64,000 bases of DNA, taken from assembly GCA_947650285.1 (NCBI GenBank), contig CANTFL010000144.1, positions 372,001-436,000 on the forward strand, read 5' to 3'. Position numbers and translations under genes: made by a program. Shown here in pieces: positions 18,127 to 28,203 of this stretch. The notes beneath the pieces were generated by a model, which did not search any database, was not told where the DNA came from, and saw only the letters and a list, made by a program, of their open reading frames with translations. The DNA comes from Hyaloperonospora brassicae. Lineage: Eukaryota > Oomycota > Peronosporomycetes > Peronosporales > Peronosporaceae. How positions within the stretch are numbered: position 1 is the first letter of the stretch; each line of letters starts with the position of its first letter.

Positions 18127-19617
18127 ATGGTATCGCCACCCCATGAGTCCTCGACTCTCTCGTCCTACCTCGGCATCGATGTGAAGGTGAATTATAGTAG
18201 CGATACCGATATCCATGGTGAAGAGAGGACAATGTTCGACTCACCAGTGCAAGAGGCACCAGCTCATACTGCACCAAACCTATATGCCGAGCGTGGCGAA
18301 GCCAACGCGCCATCGGCGCCGCATCAAACACCCATCGTGGGCGATGCCATCATCACCAATCCGCTCGATGAGCAACACCAGTTCGTTATCCAACGAGAGG
18401 AGAGCGCTCAGCGCTGTATGCAGCTTGCTGCAACTCTTGAGGGTCGTCGTGGCTATCTGTTCACCCCACTCAGTGTGGAAGGGCGTATACGCCAAACGAC
18501 AGGTCGTTCTTTGGCAACGTGGACCATTGGCGCTGAGCCTACATCTTCTGATGAGGTGGCGAGTCGACATGTACTTCGCGAGAGGTACCTGCAACCTCAA
18601 TTGACGACTCAGAGTCCATATAAGTTGCGACTTGACACGCAAGCACGGGGTGAATCGGTTCCACCAATGAAGGGTATACCCATCCTCCTATTTGCAGGCG
18701 AATCTCAGAGGGAAGAAAACAACGCTTTTGTTCGCTGGGTGCATCGGAATCGACACCCTAGCAGCGTGTTAGCTCTCAGATCAAGTGCCGATGTGGCAGA
18801 TGTTCGTCTAGAACGAAAGCTTCGGTATGATTACGCCAAGCTTAAGTCCAGAGGCCTGTTGCGAACGCGCACACGCTATGCTCCGGCTGTGCCGATTGTT
18901 GTAAGTGTTGGTCAAGCGGTACCCAACTACCCACCTGCCTCCACCACTATTGGTGAGAAGCGCTCTCGGTCGAGTGATGACCCCTGCCACGATGTCAAAA
19001 AAACATCAACGGCGTATGGTCAATCCTGCCAAAGGGGTGTCTCAAACTCCCACGAGTTTTCCGACTCCGGGTCCCTCGCCACTTCACCAGATACTGGTAT
19101 TGACCCTGACGACGACGTCGTTTCAGAAGTCGCTCCACATGGCACTGGCGGTCCCCTTGCTCACCGAGCAGCGTCGAAAGTGGTCGGTATACCGAAGGAG
19201 GAGCATGAGAAGGTGCTTCTCGAGCTGAGTGGTCTCCGTGAGACATTGGGTAAGACCCAGAGTGCGTTTGACGCAATGCGAGCCCGTTTCCAGGCGTTGA
19301 AGTTGAGCCAAGCCCGGATAGAGGCCCAGCTTGACCTCCTGATAAGGATTCAGCAACCGATGGCAAGGCCAACCTACCCGGCGCAAGCGCCTCCAAGTTC
19401 ACATAAGGCGGTCCCAATACGGCTCAAGCAAGCCAACGTAGAACACGGTGTGTGTGCGCAGTATACGCGGAATGTTGATAGTATACGCAAGTCCATTCTT
19501 GGCGACGACAGTGAATGGTCCAATGAAGTGCGGGAGCAACTATGTATTAAAGACGGCGGACACTACATTTGTAGGCGGGTTTTAGCATTAGGTAGAACTT
19601 GGTCTCCGACCTCATAA
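18127..19617 (+). CDS. Antisense ORF of Gypsy-B (496 aa), opposite integrase tail and chromodomain
   Basis: The start ATG at 18127 is in an ACCATGG context, 110 bases inside the 3' LTR edge. It is the longest uninterrupted frame in the element although pol on the other strand is fragmented. Residues about 15-75 are acidic/Ser/Pro-rich. The middle has a possibly folded part (QFVIQREESAQRCMQL, GIPILLFAGESQREEN, NAFVRWVHRNRHP). A second acidic patch (TGIDPDDDVVSEV) precedes a coiled-coil-like stretch (EEHEKVLLELSGLRETLG, ARFQALKLSQARIEAQLD, about 19198-19350) and a C-terminal tail with EWSNEVREQLCIKDGGHY. It overlaps the chromodomain frame in the same phase as in Gypsy-A (first codon positions coincide). 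No known family; the layout parallels the Gypsy-A antisense protein. Confidence 0.62.
   Translation: MVSPPHESSTLSSYLGIDVKVNYSSDTDIHGEERTMFDSPVQEAPAHTAPNLYAERGEANAPSAPHQTPIVGDAIITNPLDEQHQFVIQREESAQRCMQLAATLEGRRGYLFTPLSVEGRIRQTTGRSLATWTIGAEPTSSDEVASRHVLRERYLQPQLTTQSPYKLRLDTQARGESVPPMKGIPILLFAGESQREENNAFVRWVHRNRHPSSVLALRSSADVADVRLERKLRYDYAKLKSRGLLRTRTRYAPAVPIVVSVGQAVPNYPPASTTIGEKRSRSSDDPCHDVKKTSTAYGQSCQRGVSNSHEFSDSGSLATSPDTGIDPDDDVVSEVAPHGTGGPLAHRAASKVVGIPKEEHEKVLLELSGLRETLGKTQSAFDAMRARFQALKLSQARIEAQLDLLIRIQQPMARPTYPAQAPPSSHKAVPIRLKQANVEHGVCAQYTRNVDSIRKSILGDDSEWSNEVREQLCIKDGGHYICRRVLALGRTWSPTS
18995..19417 (-). pseudogene. Gypsy-B integrase tail and chromodomain
   Basis: The minus-strand frame encodes a Ser/Gly/Pro-rich linker followed by a chromodomain: RQCHVERLLKRR and QYQYLVKWRG (about 19073-19156). 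After WRG the domain continues one base out of frame as PESENSWEFETPLWQD, so a single-base deletion breaks it near 19072. The same bases on the plus strand stay open as part of the antisense ORF. Chromodomains at this position guide chromovirus integration; the function here is lost unless the shift is a sequencing error. Confidence 0.72.
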
Positions 19618-20583
19618 AGCTTAATACAACCTGTGCTTTTTGCATCATCTTGTTTCTGCTGTTTGTATTGGCTATCAGCCAGTGCTTCACGCACATGTCG
19701 TAAGACATTTAATCACGCTGCGAGAAACTCGATTACCGGTTTTTGAACAGTAGCAGGGCTGATATCAGCAAGCCGATCGGCAACCCCTCCCCCACCAAGC
19801 TCTAAACCACGCAGTGGTATAAGGAAAGGAATGCGGGTGGGGGGTGAGACCATTCACATAAAACGGTGTTTAGTCGGTGGAGGCATGCACGGAATTATTC
19901 TACGCAAACTAGACGACAGGTAGCATCGAACTCCAATGCTTAGGCGTTTCAGCGCAAACACTGCGCAAGATTTAACCGATGATGCGATTCATTTGCTCGT
20001 TTCGACCATCAGTCAGCGGATATTCCGCTGTGGACATGTCTAAACGTGTGCCGAGCACCTTGAAGATGGATTTCCAAAACTTTCCAGTAACCGAGGATCT
20101 CTATCAGAGACAATTGCCAACGGTAAATCGTGTTGTCGAAACACGCGATCGGTAAACAGCGTAGCTGTACCCTCACCATCAATGGTATCTGGAACCGCCG
20201 CTAAATGAGCCATCTTGCTCAAATGGTCAACAAAGACCACAGTACCCGTATTTCCATACGAAAAGTTCGGTAAACCGAACAGGAATTCAATACTGATGGA
20301 CTCCCAACACCCTTTGGGTATAGGTAACCCAGCCAGCGGCTCGGCCGCGTGAGGTGAGAGTTTTCACCCGTTGACACGTTTCACACGTACGCACATATGT
20401 GCTCACCCATTTGAATAGTTCGGGCCACCAATAGCATTGGCTAAATGAGCCGTAGATCTTCTCACGACCGAGATCACCACTCAACGCAGTATCATGTGCC
20501 TCAGAGAGGATCCGATACTTCAACTCCTCATCATGAGGAACAGCGACGCGAGGGGTATCCTCCACATCCGTGCTATAGCACAA
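19618..20583 (-). pseudogene. Gypsy-B integrase core
   Basis: The frame at 20287-20583 has the zinc-binding region: AHDTALSGDLGREK (the second His of HHCC appears as Asp in GDLG) and YVRTCETCQRVK. The frame at 20040-20240 has MVFVDHLSKMAHLAAVP and IVSDRDPR with a catalytic Asp. The expected C-terminal integrase part between 19618 and 20040 is too decayed to read. Integrase joins element DNA to the chromosome in the nucleus; this copy is broken by shifts and at least one changed zinc ligand. Confidence 0.8.
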
Positions 20584-20598
20584 CAGGCCTTGATGGAT

Positions 20599-21430
20599 TT
20601 AATATCGATGTAACCTCGCACGTAATCGTACCGACAATTCTATGTCCGAGTCCTTAAACTCCTCGCTCCATAGATCACGTAGCAGAGCTACACGGCGCTC
20701 ATCCTTGGTATTTGCCGTACGGATTAGGTCAGTGACCGACGACGACAGAGTCGTACCATGAGCAAGCTCATAGTCAGGCCTGCGTGGCAACGAATCAGCC
20801 CAAACATTCTGCTTGCCCTGCTTATACTTCACCTCGAAGTTGTACTCGGCAAAGAAGGAAAGCCAACCAGCCCTTCTCTGAGAGGTGAGGCGACTGGGTC
20901 GCAGTGCTTAGGGACGCATGATCGGTGTAGATCACAAACGGCTTCGATCCAAGAAGATGAACTCTGAATTTGACGAGAGCATTACTTCATTGCAAGTAGC
21001 TCTTTGTCATGAACAGGATACTTCTTTTCTGCAGCCTTCAGCTGCCGGGGCTAAAATGCAATGACGCATTCCCGTCCATTAGACTCTGTCTATAACAAGG
21101 CGCTGCCTATGTCAAAGTCAGATGCGTCACAGACGACACTGAAAGATCGACCAGGATCAGGAAAAGCCAAGATTGGCGCATGAAGGAGACTCTCCTTTAC
21201 TGCTTGAAAAGCATCGTGCTAGGTGCTAGTTCAGCACCATTCCACATCCTTTTTAAGGAGATTGGATAATGGCCGAGCCATATCTGCGTAATTCGCACTG
21301 TACTTGTGTAAGTAATTGGCAAGGCCAAGCTAATTACGTACGTCCTTTTGGTTCTTTGGAACCGGCCAGTCAACTATGGCTTTGACCTTAGCGGGGTCCG
21401 CTCAAAGGTCTCGCTTACCAATAAATCACC
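20599..21430 (-). pseudogene. Gypsy-B RNase H
   Basis: The end of the domain is clear in the frame at 20599-20832 (KYKQGKQNVWADSLPRRPDYE, read up to its first 20 residues). Upstream, the reverse complement of about 21100-21150 reads SVVCDASDFD, the first catalytic Asp region, and that of about 20925-20960 gives the FVIYTDHAS box. Stops and shifts separate these pieces. The domain degrades RNA in the hybrid during reverse transcription. Confidence 0.7.
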
Positions 21431-22603
21431 CTAAATAGGGAAACTCTTCTGCACCAAAGATGCACTTAGACGCGTTGGCCTACAACTTATTCGTGCGCAT
21501 GCACTCGAGCTCGCTGGTAAATGGTCAATGTGATTTTCCACATCTGACCGACCGTTAATAGCACGACTATGGACAAAGAAGTCATCAAAGGACGTCTGTG
21601 CATATCCTCGGTGAGGTCTGAACAGTTGTGTCACAAGACGATTGAGTGTAGCTAAGGCATTTAATATCCCTTGCGGCATAACAAGCCAATTCCAGAGCAT
21701 ACCGCTCGGAGTGATGACCGCTGTCAGCGGAACATCGCTCTCTCACATGAGCAGCTGGTAATAACCATCGACTAAGTCGAGCGCACTGTACATTGTACAT
21801 CCCACCATATTGTTCTGAAGAACATCCTTCCTCGGAATTGGTGTCTGAGCCGGGATGGTGGCCGCATTACGCTCATTGTAAGGCTGAACAATGCGCCACT
21901 TCCCATTGGGCTTTCTGACACACAAGGTCGGTGTGTAATGAGAATATTTGCTCTCACGAACCCTTCCTGCCACGTGCTTTACACGAAAGAAGTCGTCAAT
22001 GACGTCACACTGCTTCTTCGGTAAAGGCCACTGCCGTGTTACGCAGTATGTGGTTCCAGGAACCAAGTCAATTTCATGACGTACTCCTCTATCGGGCGGC
22101 AAAACGGACGGTGGGTTGTGACACACCACTTCCTGGAATTCCTTTTTTAAAGGATATGACGGATCAAGAGGATCCTTAAGGATCGAAGATCCATTGCAGA
22201 TATCCAACGCCGCCTTTGTGTCCTCAAGGACAGACTCGTCCAATAACGAGGATGAGTTCAACTCAATATCCGTCCGAATGACCACTAACTCGGATAGTTC
22301 TCCTGCCTGTAAGGCTTGGCTAAATTCTCCATCAGACATTTTGTAAAGGTCAAAGAGCGTATCCAAGGATGGAAGAGTCTTAAGACTAATATTGCCATCA
22401 ACATCGCCAGTCAATCCATTGACAAATGTATGTAGTGTATTATTCCTGTTATCATTTCGCGACTTCTTAGACGCTGGGCACTTTAGAGTTGCCACCCGAC
22501 GCCGGTATTGTTTTATCAAAGAAATCTTACGTCTCCTAGAGGCCGGGACAGTAGGGTCCCCGTGGTTGCTATGTGGCTTAGCACGCTCTATACGAGAGCT
22601 CAT
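21431..22603 (-). pseudogene. Gypsy-B reverse transcriptase with N-terminal linker
   Basis: A 286-codon frame (21743-22603) carries the linker and RT N-terminus: HEIDLVPGTTYCVTRQWPL, CVRKPNGKWRIVQPYNE and motif A MYSALDLVDGYYQLLM. A second frame (21431-21700) has motif B (MLWNWLVMPQG) and motif C (SFDDFFVHSRA, a YxDD-type box with Phe). A shift near 21720-21740 separates the two. All polymerase motifs are present, so decay looks modest. The linker (22150-22600) is acidic and is probably the protease-RT spacer. Confidence 0.85.
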
Positions 22604-23714
22604 GTCTTGAACGACATCTGGTGAAGTGTTACGCTACTCGAACACTTCACTCAGTGGATTTACACGTACCACTTCACGTTAAGCATCCGGGCCTAGCCCT
22701 GAACACTATGATTTCTCTCCATCAATGTCACTACCGACATTCAGTGAGGTGCCACCTCGGCCGCCCTCACTCGGTGGAATTTCACGTACCACCCCACTCA
22801 CATCATAGGAATTACATTCTTGATGTCTCGGCCCTAGGCCAATCATGTCTGCAGCATGCAGTGACTCAGTATCGTAACGAGTATCACTCAACGGAGTATA
22901 ACTCTCCTCACATACGGTGAAAGAGCTCTGCTCAATATTAATGTCATTGACCTTGGAGTTAATCAACTCTGACATACCAGTGTCCAGCACATTGACATCT
23001 TCCGTCAATGACTCGCGCTAAAAGCGCTTTTGTTGCCTAGCAAAGGTGGGTTTATGACTCTTCAAAGCTTCGCTAGGAACACTGCGCGTGGCGCTTAAGG
23101 TCTTAGACCTCCATCCAATCCATTGTTCATGGCGTTCAAGCCAAGCCATACCCAGGATGAAATCGTATCTCGAATCCAAATCGAGGACAAGGCAGCGTTC
23201 AATGCTGCCAAAAGTCCAAAAACTTCACACCTAAGTTCAACGGAACTTTAGGCACCGTGACGCGACTCTCAGTCGCTAAACGAACGGTGATCGAATCACC
23301 TTCATGTGCTTTGAGCGCTTCAGCGTATCACTTACTCTCCTTAAGGGAACGAAGTCGAGCATGATTGCATGATGCTCCGGAGTCGATTAGGATCGACCAC
23401 TGCTTTGCAGATCCTTTCACTGTCGCCTCGACGACTAACAAGCCATGCTTTTATCCGCGCTCTGTGATGGATGGCACAGAGCTCGCTGGGGCTAAGCCCT
23501 GTTTCACTCTACCTCTTGGAGAAGCAACATAACTCCGTTCTACCCCATTAGAGCGCCCCGCACCGACTGGGTGTCGACGTTTCCCCGTGCCATACCAGGT
23601 TTGGTTGTGGCTAGGGTTTCGACCCATAGGAGTCGGGTGTTGATTACGCAAACGTCAAGTGGGACGCAATTTTTAATTTCTGCACATATAACAGCGTTTC
23701 ACTTCCTGCCGTTG
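22604..23714 (-). pseudogene. Gypsy-B protease region and knuckle remnant
   Basis: Between RT and Gag no long frame survives. Minus-strand pieces near 23340-23460 and 23090-23200 show a decayed aspartic-protease context (a CSTSFPLRRVSD-like and a DLDSRYDFILGM-like stretch in different frames). A CYMCRN remnant near 23690 is probably the start of the Gag zinc knuckle. The plus-strand frames here are shadows. Confidence 0.5.
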
Positions 23715-24596
23715 CTATGCAACATGAATCTCCGCTTCACCTTCATCTTCAGCATGGCTGAGATCCATCGTTTCTGGCATACAGTAAGCCGAGGTGCTCG
23801 CAGAGGTTGACCTCGCAAAGCTTGGGTTGTACCCATTCCAAACAAGTCTGGCCGACTTGAAGTTGTGCTCAGCAGTTTGAGAGATGCTAACAGCCTCCTC
23901 AAAAATAGAAGGGTGGAGCCAAAAAACCTCGGTACTGGCAACGCCATTACGAAGACCTTCCATGAAAACAGTCACATAGACTGTCTCAAAAAGAGGGTCA
24001 GACTGCATAGCAGCCATCAGAGTTCTCAACTCTTGGACATAGTCCGTTAACTCATTCTTACCCTGACGGGTAGACAAGAAGCGTGATGCACGCGATAAGC
24101 CTTGGTAGGCGGCGAGAAATCTCGCAAAAGGTCCAACTTGAGCGAATCCCTGGTGGGAAACGCCAAGTCGACCGACGTGCCACACGTCAGAGCCCACTCC
24201 TTAGCTCTTCCATCGAGCTTGGAGATAGACAGCGAGACCCGTTGGTACTCCAGTGAGATAAGGCCAGAGCTCATGACCATCTCAATCTCACGGATCCAGA
24301 GGGTCAAGTTTTCCCCCTCCTTCCCGGAGTAATATTTAACGTCTACCTAAAAGGGACGAGACTTAGCCTCTTCTGGTGGTATTTCCACGTATCTTGTTGG
24401 CATAGCCGACGCTACTTGGTTTGAACTGCCCTAAAAGGGCCGTTTTATACTGCATTAAGGCCTCGACTCGCGCATTGAGCACATCGGGACCTTGTGCAGC
24501 TAGAACCTCCACATACTCTGGGCCTACCGCCGCGGTCAGCTCAACAAGCGCGACCTTTTGAGCCTCAGAGAGGGGTGTGGATTGCTCCATCCTCAC
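23715..24596 (-). pseudogene. Gypsy-B Gag
   Basis: Three overlapping frames form a retrotransposon Gag. The N-terminal piece (24363-24596, from an ATG in MRMEQSTPLSEAQKVALVEL) is followed by a matrix/capsid piece (24047-24307) with ISKLDGRAKEWAL. The C-terminal half (23715-24197) has ELTDYVQELRTLMAAMQSDP, VTVFMEGLRNGVA and FEEAVSISQTAEHN. The last two motifs are typical of Gypsy Gag. Single-base shifts at about 24190 and 24340 break it. Gag assembles the cytoplasmic particle. Confidence 0.82.
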
Positions 24597-24637
24597 AGAG
24601 GATCAGTCGTAACGACTCAGGTATAGATTGACTACTA

Positions 24638-24646
24638 TTGCTACCA
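24638..24646 (-). promoter_or_regulatory. Primer-binding site of Gypsy-B
   Basis: The minus-strand word TGGTAGCAA lies two bases inside the 5' LTR and shares TGGTAGCA with the Gypsy-A sites. Both families thus probably use the same or a similar tRNA. Confidence 0.65.
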
Positions 24647-24648
24647 AG

Positions 24649-25164
24649 TGTAGCGGAGCTACACAGCTCCTTAAGTCAGAGGTAGACTTAACGCTCATTG
24701 AGCAACTTAAGGTTCAGAGACCCCGACTCAAAAAAAAAAAAGAACCCGACTCAAAGAGTCAACAAGCTCAAAGAGCTTACGGTACCTGATCCAGGGGGAC
24801 CAAACGATTCAAAGAATCAATCGCACTAAGTGCACAAGGAGTAGCTGCCTTTGCAAGGCGTTGCTACATCCTTACGATCGCAAGACGCTTCAGAGAGGCA
24901 CGTGTCTTTTGTTGATCAAAATGGGAACTGGATTATATTTCTTCTCTTAACCTAAAAGAACACCGTAGAACAAAGTGATTAACCTACTCACTAATGTCCT
25001 GGATAAACCTATCAAAGATCTCGTTCATCAATTGTTGATAGACATCATTCTTCAACAATTGATACTTGTGTTCTTATATTACGTTAAAGGGGATCCCATC
25101 CCTGGTGTGTACCACATCTATTGTCGACTACCAGTCAACGTGTAAGTCCTAAACAGCTTCTACA
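24649..25164 (-). repeat. 5' LTR of Gypsy-B
   Basis: This 516-bp LTR pairs with 17477-18017. Its ends on the plus strand are TGTAGCGG and TTCTACA. It contains an A-tract at about 24729-24741 where the partner has a duplicated unit. Confidence 0.88.
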
Positions 25165-25319
25165 AAGAGGTGCATGCGTCGGTCGTCACCATTATCTGCA
25201 AATCTGCCAACTGGCAACTGACGCTTGACCTTATCGCTCATGATGGTCAACAGCTAGAATCTATGCGCTGAGGGCGTCTCGAATGAGATAGGGAATGCAT
25301 CGACACGGAGCATGCTTCA

Positions 25320-26595
25320 ACGTCGTCGTAGCCTTTTGTTGAAGACGTTACGTCAGCCGCGCAACAACAGCATCGTTCGTCATTCGCCGAATCTAGCAGG
25401 ATTCCCCAGCATCCGTAACACGGCTCATCTTGGTTTTGTAACTTCCAGCAGAGCGAATCCAGCAAAACCATCAATTTGGTTCTTCTGTAGAAACGCGAGT
25501 TACTATCGGTGAGTCGAATACTATGGGAAAGCTTTCCAACTCCTCCTGAGGCTTTGTGCACAAGCGTGGACGCTCGTTGTAGACCGAGTCAGAGCACTCT
25601 CGAGGACAAGTGGCAATGGTATTGAACCCCTACTATTCCATCACGGAAATGATTCCGTGGTGTGAGGCGAATTATTAAACGCCGCATTGGACAGCTGTGT
25701 GGATCACTATCCTGGGCAAAATAGGTCGTATTGTCGAAGTTTATAAACTAAGTGTCACGACGGATAGGGATCCGATATTCGACAGTCTTCTAATTCTTCT
25801 ACAGGAATACGACGGATCCATGTTTGTTGTAGGGGACTTCAACTGTACTTAAGGGCCGCGACTTGACCGTTCCTTTATATCGCCACCCGGAAGACACGAT
25901 TATTTGGCGTTTCGACGGCGTTTTGGTCGAGTGCAGTTCAGTGATGTTTTCGGTGATGAAATGGAGATTTCCGATGAAGAAAGAGCTGTACCGGTGTTTT
26001 AGGCGGCGGCTAACACCTGTTTCGACACTCTGATTGGAGGTAATTCGGCAAGTTCGCGGCTGTACAGGTGGTGTGCGATCTCTCGGTATGCCGATTAGAT
26101 TCTAGACATTGCTATGTCGGTACCTGGTCCTGATGTCGACCACAATGGCATCTGTATCAGGATCGTCGTGCCAAGTCATGTGGTCCGCGTCCGAAAGCTG
26201 AGGCGCGTGCACATTGTTCCAGGTTGTGCACAGGCGATCGCGCACAAAGCTATCATTGCAGCCATTGCGCCGGCCCACATTCAAGCTGACCGCGATTATT
26301 TCTGTTCCGACGTCGGACTATACCACAGCCCGGAGCTTGCCCGACTGGTGGGACGACTGGACGATAAGACTTCGTAAACTTTTTTGGCGACCACCGAAAC
26401 CGCGCGTCAAAGCCTGACAAAAATCCGTCGACAGCGACCGAGCCGTCTCTATGTACAACCGGATTCTGCTCTTCTGGGGGCGCGTACACCTGATACCTCA
26501 CCTTCGGACGATCATGAAAGTTGCGACCATCCTGGCACACCCGATACTCCGACGAAACTTCGGCGTACTGTGACAGAGTGTCGACACTTATGGTA
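25320..26595 (+). pseudogene. LINE endonuclease domain, left arm
   Basis: Fragments show the C-terminal half of an exonuclease-endonuclease-phosphatase fold. Near 25680-25770 are WTAVWITILGKIGRIVEVYK-type residues, then YDGSMFVVGDFNCT (about 25809-25850), whose GDFN box holds catalytic Asp and Asn. VDHNGICIRIVV follows (about 26139-26174), where the usual SDH triad appears as VDH. After it comes a His/Pro-rich linker to RT. The domain nicks target DNA to prime reverse transcription. A TAA after GDFNCT and several shifts inactivate it. Confidence 0.75.
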
Positions 26596-26779
26596 ACGAA
26601 ATAAGAAAGGGAGCCTTCTCGTTCATCACACGTACACGCCTGGAAAGACGTCTCGACGTTTTTACGCCCGGCTTTCGACTGAGTTTCAAGACTCCACCAT
26701 CGTGTCTGGGCGGAAACGTGACATACGGGCCGAATTGTTCCCAGAAACTAGCAGATAAAATTTCCGACGGCTGGGAGGG

Positions 26780-28203
26780 TGTTGTGACTCATTATTTTGC
26801 CTGTCCCGACAATACCGCCGCGTTCCTTTCCCGAGCCACCCCCTCCGGACCGGGTTGATGACTCTACTGTGACATTGGACATTTCTCTCGACGATGTGAG
26901 TGCGGCTTTGAAGAGAATTAAACGTAGTAAAGCCGCTGGACCGGATTAAATCAACAACACATTCTACAGAGATTACGCGGACGCGCTCCGCCTTATTATC
27001 ACGACATTTTACACCATATGGATTACGTGCAGCGTGTTTCCGGCGTCGTTTGGTGAGACAAATATTCAGCGTTCAAAGAAATCTCCGGCCTCCGCCTTTC
27101 CGCTCGATCATCGCCCAATCACTCTCCTCAATAGCGACTACAAGTTATTTAACAAGATTTTTTAGTTTTGGGTCGGCTATTGCTGTCGCATCGTGTCTTA
27201 CAGCTCAAGTTGGTTTTGTTCTGAAGCGGTCGATCCATACGGCTCTTGACATTTTCGCGGCGGTACGCGAAGCTGCAAATGTGGACACCGATCTACATGG
27301 ATCAATTGTTCTACTTCTCAATTTTGCAAGGCGTACGACACGTTGCAACATCCATATCTACTTTCGGCGCCTATGTAACTTGGGTTGTCACCCCACTTCG
27401 TATCAGTCGTGACAGCATTACACCGCGATACGTCGTGCCGTTTTATCATGAATAGATATAACAACCGTCGACGTGACGTTACTTTTGGAATATGGCAAGG
27501 GTGTCTCCTTGCGCCACTTCTCTTAATTCTCGCCTTCAATAGTGTCTACCGGGTGCTCCAAGCGCGGGAGACAATTCTAGGCATATCTATAACATCTGGC
27601 GGACGGACAACTGAGTTCAAAGTTTCGGGATATGCCGATGATACTGCTGTCTACTTTTGCGATCGGTCTTCAATTATGCCGGTTATCGCTATTCTCGATG
27701 TTTTTGATCACGTGTCCGGTATTCATACAAATTGGGCGAAACCAATGGTCAACGAGCTGTGCCCTCGCGCATCAGCGCAACATGTAAGCACCTGTGGTCT
27801 CACGATACAGGCCCCCGGCGATGCTTGCTGTTATCTTGGTGCTCTGGTGGGACAACAGGTTGCGGTGGCCGATAACTCGATTAATTGCATTCGGTATCTC
27901 TGGAGCCGACTTGTACTAGCGCCAGAGAAGACTCACGCGGTGGAACAACGGGCACAGCTCGCCAGTGCTATCACTGTTCTCAAAATCCCGTTCTTAGCAC
28001 GGCACTGTTGGACTCCTCCCGCATCGATCACTCGGTCGCACAGCATAATTATTGACTTGGTATGGAGCGTCTGTGATGGTAGGCGGTCCCGGTCGTGGGT
28101 CCTATCCGATATATCTTCTTTACCAATCCAGCAGGGGTGTCTAGCGGTGCCTTGCATTCGGACGGAATTGATGACTATGGCGGCAACAGCAGTTGGAAAA
28201 TGA
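26780..28203 (+). pseudogene. LINE reverse transcriptase, left arm
   Basis: The frame at 27385-28203 (about 272 codons) encodes FGIWQGCLLAPLLLIL (RT motif B region), VSGYADDTAVYF (motif C, YADD at 27631-27642) and the downstream HVSGIHTNWAKPMV. Upstream pieces include LDDVSAALKRIKRSKAAGPD-type residues near 26880-26945 and the palm before motif B in other frames (27050-27412). The catalytic YADD is intact. The mirror copy has a TGA in place of the Gly codon of FGIWQG, so the arms differ in coding state here. Confidence 0.85.

Larger units (their letters stand above)
17477..25164 (-). mobile_element. Ty3/Gypsy retrotransposon, family B, inserted in left arm
   Basis: The minus-strand element has LTRs at 24649-25164 (5') and 17477-18017 (3'), both starting TGTAGCGGAGCTACAC on the plus strand and ending in -TACA. 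Gag, protease/linker, RT, RNase H, integrase and a chromodomain follow in order from right to left, mostly as broken frames. A 496-codon frame runs on the opposite (plus) strand at 18127-19617. It interrupts the LINE. The right arm shows the uninterrupted site, although a clean 5-bp target duplication is not visible (CCTC before, AAGAG after). The two LTRs differ by roughly 5-6% plus indels by eye. Confidence 0.93.

Noticed and set aside
18280..18642. Minus-strand frame opposite the Gypsy-B antisense ORF
   Set aside because: It lies beyond the end of pol in sense orientation, is short and has no Gypsy motif, so it is not counted as pol.
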